Of a DNA stretch of 64,000 nucleotides, positions 57,464 to 64,000 are shown one piece after another. Where the stretch lies: NCBI GenBank assembly GCA_018664485.1, contig JABJOE010000005.1, positions 30,823 to 94,822 of the forward strand. The letters are read 5' to 3'. The DNA comes from Candidatus Uhrbacteria bacterium (lineage in GTDB: Bacteria > Patescibacteria > ABY1 > SG8-24 > UBA9934). Position numbers and translations under genes: made by a program. The notes under the pieces are model-generated. The model had not been told where the DNA came from. It made no database searches and was given only the letters and a program-made list of their open reading frames with translations. Position 1 is the first letter of the stretch. Every line of letters begins with the position of its first letter.

Positions 57464-59476
57464 ATGAATAGAAAACGTAGAAGTTCACGGCGCGGGCTAA
57501 ATATCTCTGTAGCAATCATTGTTTTGCTCTTTTTGTTTACAGGATCAATCGCTTATCCGTCATATTGGAATAAGTTGGCTGACGCAACGCCATTACCTGC
57601 TCTTGATGAAGATGGGTTCCGTTTAGGCCTTGATTTGCAAGGTGGAGTTCACTTGGTATACGAGGCAGATATGTCCGATATCGACTCTGAGGACCGCTCA
57701 GAAGCTCTTGAGGGAGTGCGGGATGTTATTGAGCGTCGAGTAAACGCCTTCGGTGTATCAGAGCCTCATGTGCAAACAACGGTAAACGGAGACTCTTATC
57801 GAGTCATTATTGAGCTCGCTGGGGTGTTTGATGTATCCGATGCGATAGATTTGATTGGTGAGACTCCGATTTTGGAGTTTAAGCTTCCAAACGAGGATCT
57901 AGATGAAGACCTCACTCTAACTGATGAGGAGACAGCACAGATGGAAGAGGCACAGGAGCTTGAGCGTGAAGAAGCGCTTACTGTATTGGATCGTGCAATA
58001 TCTGGTGAAGAGTTTACTTCGCTTGTAACTGAATTCTCTGACAACCGCACTACCTCAGCGCAAGAAGGGTATATCGGTTTTGTAACGGAAGAACAGGATA
58101 CATTCGGAGAGTTGGCGAGACAAATCAAAGAAAATGGATATTCTACAGGTGTGATCGATGGTCTATATGAAGCCGAGTCTAGTTTGCACGTTGTGAACTA
58201 TATTTCCACTGTAGAACAAGAAGAAGCCTTTCTTTCTCACATTCTTATTTGTCACAACGAATCAGAAAGCTGTGAGGGCGAAGTGACCAAGGCTGAAGCT
58301 TTAGTTGAGGCCCAAGAGATTGCGTCAACTGTAACGACAGCTACATTCCCACAAACTGCAGTTGATAGCTCGGACGGTCCATCAGCACCAGTTGCCGGAG
58401 AGTTGGGATGGGTTACGGAAGGTACAATGGTTAATGACTTCCAAGATGCTTATTTAGCAATGGAAGATGGGCAGATTTCGGATGTTGTAGAAACACAATT
58501 TGGTTATCATGTTATTTGGCGACAGGATTCACGATCTACTTCTTTGTATGAGATCTCACATATCCAGTTGGGGTGGACTACAGAGTCAGACATTCTAGAC
58601 GTTGATGCTTGGATGAATACTGATTTGTCTGGAAAAGATGTAGAACGAGCGTCTGTTGCCTTTGATCAGAATACGAACGTCCCTTACGTTTTGCTGGACT
58701 TCAGTAGCGAGGGCGGAGATATGTTCGGTCAGATTACAGAGGAGAATGTTGGTGAAGTCATCGGAATCTTCTTAGATGGCGCTGCAATTTCAACTCCAGT
58801 TGTACAAGAGCCGATTTACGGTGGAACGGCAACTATCCAGGGATCATTTAGCCTAGAAGAAGCTAAGGTGCTTGCACAGCGATTAAACGCTGGTGCACTT
58901 CCGGTACCGATCGATCTATTGTCTCAGCAGACAGTTGGGCCGACTCTTGGTCAGGAGTCACTTCAAGCTAGTATCCGAGCTGCACTTATCGGAGTTATAT
59001 TCCTTGCGATCTTCATGATTGCGTACTACCGGCTTTCAGGACTGCTCGCTGTACTTGCTCTTATCTTCTACATATCTATCAACCTCGCGCTCTACAAGTG
59101 GCTTGGTGTGACGATGACGTTAGCTGGAATCGCAGGATTTATTCTGTCGATGGGAATGGCGGTTGATGCAAACGTGTTGATCTTTGAACGATTGAAAGAA
59201 GAATTAAAGAGTGGACGTGATCTGCCGACTGCAATTGACGAAGGATTCCGACGCGCATGGACATCTATTCGTGACGGAAACCTCACAACGTTGATTGCCG
59301 CCGCTGTATTGTTCTCAATGAGTACAAGTTTCATCAAGGGGTTTGCGCTTACGCTTGCTCTGGGAATCCTAGTTTCAATGGGTACTGCTATTATGGTAAC
59401 GCGTGTACTTTTGAAGTGGGCAAGTAGCTGGAAGGCGCTAAAGAATCCAGGACTTTACGGCGTGAATAAGAAATAG
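57464..59476 (+). CDS. secD: SecD with an inserted parvulin-type prolyl isomerase domain
   Basis: SecD helps release and pull translocated proteins outside the membrane using the proton gradient. The 670-residue protein starts with a membrane helix and the SecD motif GFRLGLDLQGGVHLVYEA, then ALEGVRDVIERRVNAFGVSEPHVQ. Between about residues 145 and 380 there is an extra region. Its part 256-356 reads as a parvulin domain (FLSHILICHNES, AGELGWVTEGTMVNDFQDAYLAMEDGQISDVVETQFGYHVIW), and 165-250 resembles a second, partial one. SecD then resumes with the P1 head and the six-helix RND-like part (GALPVPIDLLSQQTVGPTLGQESLQASI, SMGMAVDANVLIFERLKEEL). A folding helper is thus built into the translocon. 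Confidence 0.93.
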   Translation: MNRKRRSSRRGLNISVAIIVLLFLFTGSIAYPSYWNKLADATPLPALDEDGFRLGLDLQGGVHLVYEADMSDIDSEDRSEALEGVRDVIERRVNAFGVSEPHVQTTVNGDSYRVIIELAGVFDVSDAIDLIGETPILEFKLPNEDLDEDLTLTDEETAQMEEAQELEREEALTVLDRAISGEEFTSLVTEFSDNRTTSAQEGYIGFVTEEQDTFGELARQIKENGYSTGVIDGLYEAESSLHVVNYISTVEQEEAFLSHILICHNESESCEGEVTKAEALVEAQEIASTVTTATFPQTAVDSSDGPSAPVAGELGWVTEGTMVNDFQDAYLAMEDGQISDVVETQFGYHVIWRQDSRSTSLYEISHIQLGWTTESDILDVDAWMNTDLSGKDVERASVAFDQNTNVPYVLLDFSSEGGDMFGQITEENVGEVIGIFLDGAAISTPVVQEPIYGGTATIQGSFSLEEAKVLAQRLNAGALPVPIDLLSQQTVGPTLGQESLQASIRAALIGVIFLAIFMIAYYRLSGLLAVLALIFYISINLALYKWLGVTMTLAGIAGFILSMGMAVDANVLIFERLKEELKSGRDLPTAIDEGFRRAWTSIRDGNLTTLIAAAVLFSMSTSFIKGFALTLALGILVSMGTAIMVTRVLLKWASSWKALKNPGLYGVNKK

Positions 59477-59477
59477 T

Positions 59478-60374
59478 ATGAAATATTTTGACATCATTGG
59501 ACGTTCAAAGATTTGGTTCACTCTTTCGGGTGTACTGGTTGTAGCGTCGATCGTAGGACTTATCGGATTTGGTCTGGAGCTTGGAATAGATTTTACGGGT
59601 GGATCTTTGATCGATATTCGATTCGAAACAGAGCAAGATGCTGGATTGGTTGAAGCTACTGTCGAAGAACTTGGTTATGACACGGTGGTGCAGTCAAGCG
59701 ATGAAAACGGTTTTATTGTTCGGTTGGAGACTATTGACCAGGTACAGCACAATGAGATTCTTACGGCACTTGAAACGATAGGACCATATGACGAGCTGCG
59801 ATTCGATTCTGTCGGACCGGTGATTGGTGAGGAGTTGAAGAAGTCATCCCTATGGGCATTGATTATCTTGCTCGTTCTGATCGTTCTATATGTTGCGTGG
59901 GCCTTTCGTAAGGTGTCAGAGCCTGTCGCTTCTTGGAAGTATGGATTGCTTACGATCGTGGCAGCCGCTCATGACGTGATCATTCCAATCGGTGTATTTG
60001 CTCTACTTGGTCATCTGTTTGGATTCCAGATTGATACAGCATTTATAGCGGCGCTGCTCACGATCCTAGGTTACTCAATTAACGATACGATTGTTATCTT
60101 CGATCGTACTCGTGAAAACTTGATGAGTAATCGTCACAGTGATCAAACATTTGCTGAGACCGTCAATAAGAGTGTGATGCAGAGTTTCGCTCGATCTATC
60201 AATACTTCAATAACTACATTGTTCGTGTTGGTAGCTATTTTCCTCTTTGGTGGAGAGACAACGAAGCCGTTTATTCTAGCGCTTATCATCGGTGTGGTTT
60301 CCGGTGCGTATTCATCAATCTTCCTAGCAAGTCCACTGCTTGTTTGGTGGGAGAAGAAGATGAACAAAGAGTAG
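59478..60374 (+). CDS. secF: SecF protein-export membrane protein
   Basis: The 298-residue partner of SecD has the N-terminal helix, the SecF motif ELGIDFTGGSLIDIRFE and the membrane core (FDSVGPVIGEELKKSSLWALIILLVLIVLYVAWAFR, AAAHDVIIPIGVFALLG, ILGYSINDTIVIFDRTRENL, SFARSINTSITTLFVLVAIFLFGGETTKPFILALIIGVVSGAYSSIFLASPLLVWWEK). It starts 1 base after the secD stop and ends before a strong terminator. Confidence 0.96.
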   Translation: MKYFDIIGRSKIWFTLSGVLVVASIVGLIGFGLELGIDFTGGSLIDIRFETEQDAGLVEATVEELGYDTVVQSSDENGFIVRLETIDQVQHNEILTALETIGPYDELRFDSVGPVIGEELKKSSLWALIILLVLIVLYVAWAFRKVSEPVASWKYGLLTIVAAAHDVIIPIGVFALLGHLFGFQIDTAFIAALLTILGYSINDTIVIFDRTRENLMSNRHSDQTFAETVNKSVMQSFARSINTSITTLFVLVAIFLFGGETTKPFILALIIGVVSGAYSSIFLASPLLVWWEKKMNKE

Positions 60375-60400
60375 ATTGTAAAAACAAAATAAAATTAAAG

Positions 60401-60437
60401 ACGGGGTATTCTCAACTGGGAATACTTCGTTTTTATT
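60401..60437 (+). terminator. Terminator of secD-secF
   Basis: ACGGGGTATTC-TCAACTGG-GAATACTTCGT forms an 11-bp stem with G-T pairs, followed by TTTTTATT. Confidence 0.85.
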
Positions 60438-60448
60438 ATGCCTCCCTG

Positions 60449-60457
60449 TGATATAAT
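60449..60457 (+). promoter_or_regulatory. Perfect extended -10 promoter of the secretion module
   Basis: TGATATAAT has its last base 7 bases before ATG 60464, so transcription should start exactly at the start codon. Confidence 0.75.
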
Positions 60458-60463
60458 ATTTGC

Positions 60464-62077
60464 ATGCCGATCCTTGAGGCGATAGAGCTATATTTTAATA
60501 CCACTCCACCCGAGGAGATGGGAGCGTATTTCCTTTTGATAATTGCGCCGTTTTTGTTTTTTGCAGTTTTGGTTTGGGGATTTACACAAGTTTGGATTGA
60601 TAGGAAGCAAGGTCAGTATTGGGCTAAGCTTGAATGGGATTTACTTGCAGTGAATGTTCCTGCGGACTCAGTGCAGACTCCGAAGGGAATGGAAAACTTT
60701 TTTACCAACCTAGCCGGTTCAAAATCTTCCATTACGATGAAAGAGAAGTGGTTGTGGGGAAAATTTCAGTCTTATTTTTCTTTCGAGATTGTAAGTAATG
60801 GAGGGAAGGTTGGTTTTTATATTCGTACAATTAAAAAATACCGAGATTTGGTCGAGGCTGCATTGTACGCACAGTATCCGGAGGCACAGATTTTAGAGGT
60901 TGAAGATTATGTTGGTAATCTCCCAGACGATTATCCGCATGATGATTACAATATTTTTGGATCCGAGTTGTCGATGTCTAAAAATAATATCTTCCCGCTT
61001 AAAACCTACGACACTTTTGAGCATCAGGGTGAGAAGGACATGAAGTTCAAGGATCCAATGCTTCCAATGTTTGAAATTTTAGGAAAGATGAGACCGGGTG
61101 AATTTTTCTGGATTCAAATGGTTATCATGTCGCCAGATAGTCAAGATTGGCGAAAAGAAGGTGCAAAGTATATTAAAAAGATGTACGGAGTCGAGGAGAA
61201 AAAGAAAAAAGGTTGGTTCGATACAAACGTGGGTTGGCTGCCTCGTGGAATTCTTGAGCAGGCTGCCGGAATGGTTGTGGGTGGAGAGGCAGAAAAAGCT
61301 GCGGACGATTTCAAAATGTTCAAAATCACTCCAGATGAACGTGAACTTTTGGAGGCTGTAATGGTAAAGACGTCACAGATCGGATGGTATACAAAAATTC
61401 GAATTGTTTACGGTGCTAAACATGAGTTATTCCGTAAAGGTACATCTGCTTCAATGATGAAGGGAATCTTCAATCAGCTTGATGCTGGTTGGAATAAGCT
61501 TAGTTTGACAGCTTCATCAACACCAAAGGATGATTATCCTTGGCAGGAGTGGAGTATGACGAAGAGGCAGAAGGCGTTGAAGAAAAAGTACAATAACCGC
61601 TCCCTTGGAATGGGAGCAAATCCGTTTATCCTCTCTGCTTCCGAGCTTGCTACAATCTGGCACTTTCCTGCTGCAGATGCACGTACTCCGGTTCTCACAT
61701 CGCTGGGTGCTCGTATGGCTGAGGCGCCGGTTGAATTGACGTTTGCAGGTGATGACGAAGAGATTCTGCCAAACTTTGCACCATCTGGTGATTCAAAGAG
61801 CCCTTTCGCACCAGCAACTGCTATACCTTCAGCGGAAGAAGCTTTTAGTCAGCCTGTGGAGATTGTGGTACCTACTCCAACCTCCCCAACGCAGAGCGCG
61901 GCACCAGCAGTAAGACAGGTGCCTATTGCAGATCAGGTTCCTCAAATAGAGCCTGCAGCGCAGCCTTCAGACGCTCCGGTATTTTCGGCAAACATGCCAG
62001 CGCCACTTCCACCAGGGCTTGATTTGAATGATGAACCGATTGATTCGCAGGACGCACCATCGAACATTCCTACTTAG
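60464..62077 (+). CDS. Membrane protein of a CPR-type DNA-transfer or secretion module, 537 aa
   Basis: One membrane helix near the N-terminus (YFLLIIAPFLFFAVLVWGFTQVWI) is followed by a large cytoplasmic part. Recognisable segments include SYFSFEIVSNGGKVGFYIRTIKKYRDLVEAALYAQYPEAQILEVEDYV, PMFEILGKMRPGEFFWIQMVIMSPDSQDWRKEG and FILSASELATIWHFP. A proline/alanine-rich tail ends it. The pattern, membrane helix, then a YPEAQI-type strand, then the LxxxELATLWHxP motif, is what is seen in proteins encoded just before VirD4/TraD-like ATPases in CPR and Gram-positive genomes. The next gene here is such an ATPase, so the two probably form one machine for DNA or protein transfer. Confidence 0.75.
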   Translation: MPILEAIELYFNTTPPEEMGAYFLLIIAPFLFFAVLVWGFTQVWIDRKQGQYWAKLEWDLLAVNVPADSVQTPKGMENFFTNLAGSKSSITMKEKWLWGKFQSYFSFEIVSNGGKVGFYIRTIKKYRDLVEAALYAQYPEAQILEVEDYVGNLPDDYPHDDYNIFGSELSMSKNNIFPLKTYDTFEHQGEKDMKFKDPMLPMFEILGKMRPGEFFWIQMVIMSPDSQDWRKEGAKYIKKMYGVEEKKKKGWFDTNVGWLPRGILEQAAGMVVGGEAEKAADDFKMFKITPDERELLEAVMVKTSQIGWYTKIRIVYGAKHELFRKGTSASMMKGIFNQLDAGWNKLSLTASSTPKDDYPWQEWSMTKRQKALKKKYNNRSLGMGANPFILSASELATIWHFPAADARTPVLTSLGARMAEAPVELTFAGDDEEILPNFAPSGDSKSPFAPATAIPSAEEAFSQPVEIVVPTPTSPTQSAAPAVRQVPIADQVPQIEPAAQPSDAPVFSANMPAPLPPGLDLNDEPIDSQDAPSNIPT

Positions 62078-62126
62078 ACATACTGCCCGCGCAAGACCGA
62101 AATGATCCAAACGTATTAGCTTTAGT

Positions 62127-64000
62127 ATGAAGTATCCTCACGATCACGAAAACGACGTTATATATTTCGGAAAAACAAATTTCCGTAATTCGATGCGCAA
62201 GTTTGGAATTAAGACGGATGATCGTCGACGTCACACCTATGTTATCGGAAAGACCGGTATGGGAAAGACGACCTTGCTTGAAAACATGATTCTGTCCGAT
62301 ATTTATGCGGGTCATGGTTGTTGCTACATCGATCCTCACGGAGATACAGCGGAGAAACTTATTGATTATATCCCGTCGTGGCGTATCAACGACGTTGTTT
62401 ACTTCAACCCGTCGGATGTTGATTATCCAGTTGGTTTTAATATTCTCGAATCGATCGACGACAGCATGAAGCACCTTGTGGCTGCCGGAATGATGGGTGT
62501 GTTTAAGAAGTTGTGGGAAGGTGTGTGGTCAGCGCGAATGGAATACATTTTGAATAATACGATTTTGGCATTGATGGATACGCCAGGTACGACTCTTCTT
62601 GGGATTAACAGAATGCTTTCAGACGAAGAATACCGTAATCAGATCATCATGAATGTGACTGATCCGATTGTGAAGCAGTTTTGGGTAAAGGAGTTCGGCT
62701 CATACCAGCAGAAGTTCGCAAGTGAGGCCGTAGCACCGATTCAGAACAAGGTTGGACAGTTTTTGTCAGCATCTATCATTCGAAACATTGTGGCGCAAGC
62801 TAAGTCAGCGATGAATGTTCGGCAAGTGATGGATGACGAAAAGATTTTCATTGTTAACTTGTCCAAGGGACGTATTGGAGAGGACGCGTCACGTCTGTTG
62901 GGTGGTTTGATTATTACAAAGATTCAGATGTCAGCGATGGAACGTGTAGATGTTCCTGAGGATCAGCGAAACGATTTTTACATGTACGTTGATGAGTTCC
63001 AGAACTTTGCTGTGGAATCATTTGCTTCTATTTTGTCTGAGGCGCGTAAGTATCGCTTGAATCTGATCATGGCCCATCAGTATATTGCGCAGCTGACAGA
63101 GGAGGTGCGTGATGCTGTATTCGGTAACGTCGGGACGTTAATTTCGTTTCGTGTTGGTTCGCCGGACGCTGCATTCATGGAAGATGAGTTTATGCCTCGG
63201 TTCATTCCGGAGGATATTATCAACCTGCCAAAGTACAATATTTATTTAAAGTTGATGATCGATGGTGTTACGTCACAGCCATTTTCGGCAGCTACCTTGC
63301 CGCCGATTGCCGTTACAACACATTCAACCGATAAAGTTATTGAGCAGTCTCGAGAGCGGTATTCAGGGAATCGTCAAAAGATCGAAGATAATGTTGCGAC
63401 ATGGAGTGGATTCGGTGCTGATGTTGATGTTGCAGAAGAGATGGCAAAAGTGAAAACCGGTAATAAGCAGGCAAAGAAGGCTCGTTTTTCACACTCTTAC
63501 GACTGTACTCGTTGTAATAAGACATTCCAGCTTCCAGTTGAGTTAGACCGTTCTCGACCTATTTACTGTGAAGATTGTCATCCTCTCGTTATGGAGGAAC
63601 GTAAAAGTGGAGGTGGGAAGCGTGATGATAGTAAAAAAAAGCGTGATGATGAAAAGAGGGTAGTTGATAAGCCGCCAAAGGTTAACGACGGGGAGCGAGT
63701 CGAGAAGAAGATGTCTGACGATAGGGTATCTTTGGATTCGTTAGTTGATGGTGGGGGGCAAAAAAAGGATGGAAGTCCCGAAGCTGCTCCTGATGCTCCG
63801 TCTGCAAAACAAGATAGTGTTGCAGATGGTCAGGTACGTGCTTCACAGGTTGAAAAAAAGAAAGGTCCTGTTCAGTTAGATTTGGAACGACAAGCTCGTG
63901 AAAAAGCAGAGGCCGCAGAAAAAGCTAAGGCTGAAAAGAAGGCGGAGGCGGAGAAACCAAAGAAAAAAGGTCCTGTTCAGTTAGATTTGGAACGACAAGC
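62127..64000 (+). CDS. VirD4/TraD-like DNA-translocase ATPase (partial at window end)
   Basis: The frame is open from ATG 62127 to the window end (624 codons, no stop). It has RRRHTYVIGKTGMGKTTLLENMIL (Walker A) and CCYIDPHGDTAEKLIDYIP early on. MYVDEFQNFAVESFASILSEARKYRLNLIMAHQYIAQL (Walker B and the following helix) and GNVGTLISFRVGSPDAAFMEDEF follow. A zinc ribbon comes next (YDCTRCNKTFQLPVELDRSRPIYCEDCHP), then a long charged tail in which KKGPVQLDLERQA occurs twice (near 63863 and 63970). There is no N-terminal membrane helix; the upstream gene supplies it. A TATTAG box ends 8 bases before the ATG. It is likely a hexameric pump for conjugation-like transfer or DNA uptake. Confidence 0.88.
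   Translation, partial: MKYPHDHENDVIYFGKTNFRNSMRKFGIKTDDRRRHTYVIGKTGMGKTTLLENMILSDIYAGHGCCYIDPHGDTAEKLIDYIPSWRINDVVYFNPSDVDYPVGFNILESIDDSMKHLVAAGMMGVFKKLWEGVWSARMEYILNNTILALMDTPGTTLLGINRMLSDEEYRNQIIMNVTDPIVKQFWVKEFGSYQQKFASEAVAPIQNKVGQFLSASIIRNIVAQAKSAMNVRQVMDDEKIFIVNLSKGRIGEDASRLLGGLIITKIQMSAMERVDVPEDQRNDFYMYVDEFQNFAVESFASILSEARKYRLNLIMAHQYIAQLTEEVRDAVFGNVGTLISFRVGSPDAAFMEDEFMPRFIPEDIINLPKYNIYLKLMIDGVTSQPFSAATLPPIAVTTHSTDKVIEQSRERYSGNRQKIEDNVATWSGFGADVDVAEEMAKVKTGNKQAKKARFSHSYDCTRCNKTFQLPVELDRSRPIYCEDCHPLVMEERKSGGGKRDDSKKKRDDEKRVVDKPPKVNDGERVEKKMSDDRVSLDSLVDGGGQKKDGSPEAAPDAPSAKQDSVADGQVRASQVEKKKGPVQLDLERQAREKAEAAEKAKAEKKAEAEKPKKKGPVQLDLERQ

Overview
The window looks like a chromosomal stretch from a Candidate Phyla Radiation (Patescibacteria) bacterium; this is inference from gene content. 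It uses the standard bacterial code: TGA ends several genes, for example those ending at 4639, 9758, 48946 and 57238, so it is not a lineage that reads UGA as glycine. Single-copy core genes (typA, uvrD-type helicase, tgt, rpmB, rplU, recR, ybaB, dnaB, folD, glyA, murC, murB, hpf, secA, secD, secF) are mixed with protein families common in such genomes. These include an ATP-cone nuclease, a membrane-anchored ClpC-like ATPase, a stand-alone four-helix-bundle protein, DUF192, DUF1294, DUF1653 and DUF2268 proteins, and a two-gene module with a VirD4/TraD-like ATPase.

Layout. 1-7.2 kb: end of an unknown gene, typA, a Fur-like regulator, HU, an LCP protein, the ATP-cone nuclease and rpmB. 7.2-14.3 kb: a GT28-like glycosyltransferase, an orphan membrane protein, a UvrD helicase, an RskA-like protein and UDP-glucose dehydrogenase. 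14.6-18.8 kb: one very large secreted protein with six near-identical 132-residue repeats. 18.8-24.7 kb: tgt, the membrane ClpC-like ATPase and a pair of diverged orphan paralogues. 24.8-33.2 kb: a WecA/TagO-type transferase, rplU, a PlsC-like protein, recR-ybaB, an element around the four-helix-bundle gene, dnaB and an amino acid permease. 33.3-33.84 kb: a candidate structured RNA of about 510 nt. 33.9-40.4 kb: glyA-folD, murC-murB and hpf. 40.4-42.5 kb: an apparent operon of six tiny membrane or secreted proteins, separated by repeated stem-loops. 42.7-52.2 kb: secA, a SpeD-like gene, an odd tRNA-like gene and a run of small enzymes. 52.3-64 kb: a coiled-coil secreted protein, a MacA-MacB type exporter, secD-secF and the VirD4-like module, which runs off the end.

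Two expression styles coexist. Most core and metabolic genes have a -10 box, often TGnTATAAT-like, ending 7-11 bases before the start codon, so their mRNAs should be leaderless or nearly so, and they lack Shine-Dalgarno sites. A second set of genes is visibly richer in GC, has no recognisable homology and often encodes single-pass membrane or secreted products. These sit in islands between the core operons, and most have a near-consensus TTGACA -35 box, a leader, a GGAG-type ribosome site and a strong hairpin after the gene. The islands at about 4.1-4.7, 8.6-9.8, 23.1-24.7, 26.4-26.9, 27.4-28.5, 33.3-33.8, 40.4-42.5, 52.2-52.9 and 56.8-57.3 kb, above all the six-gene operon and the structured RNA, are the best candidates for something undescribed.
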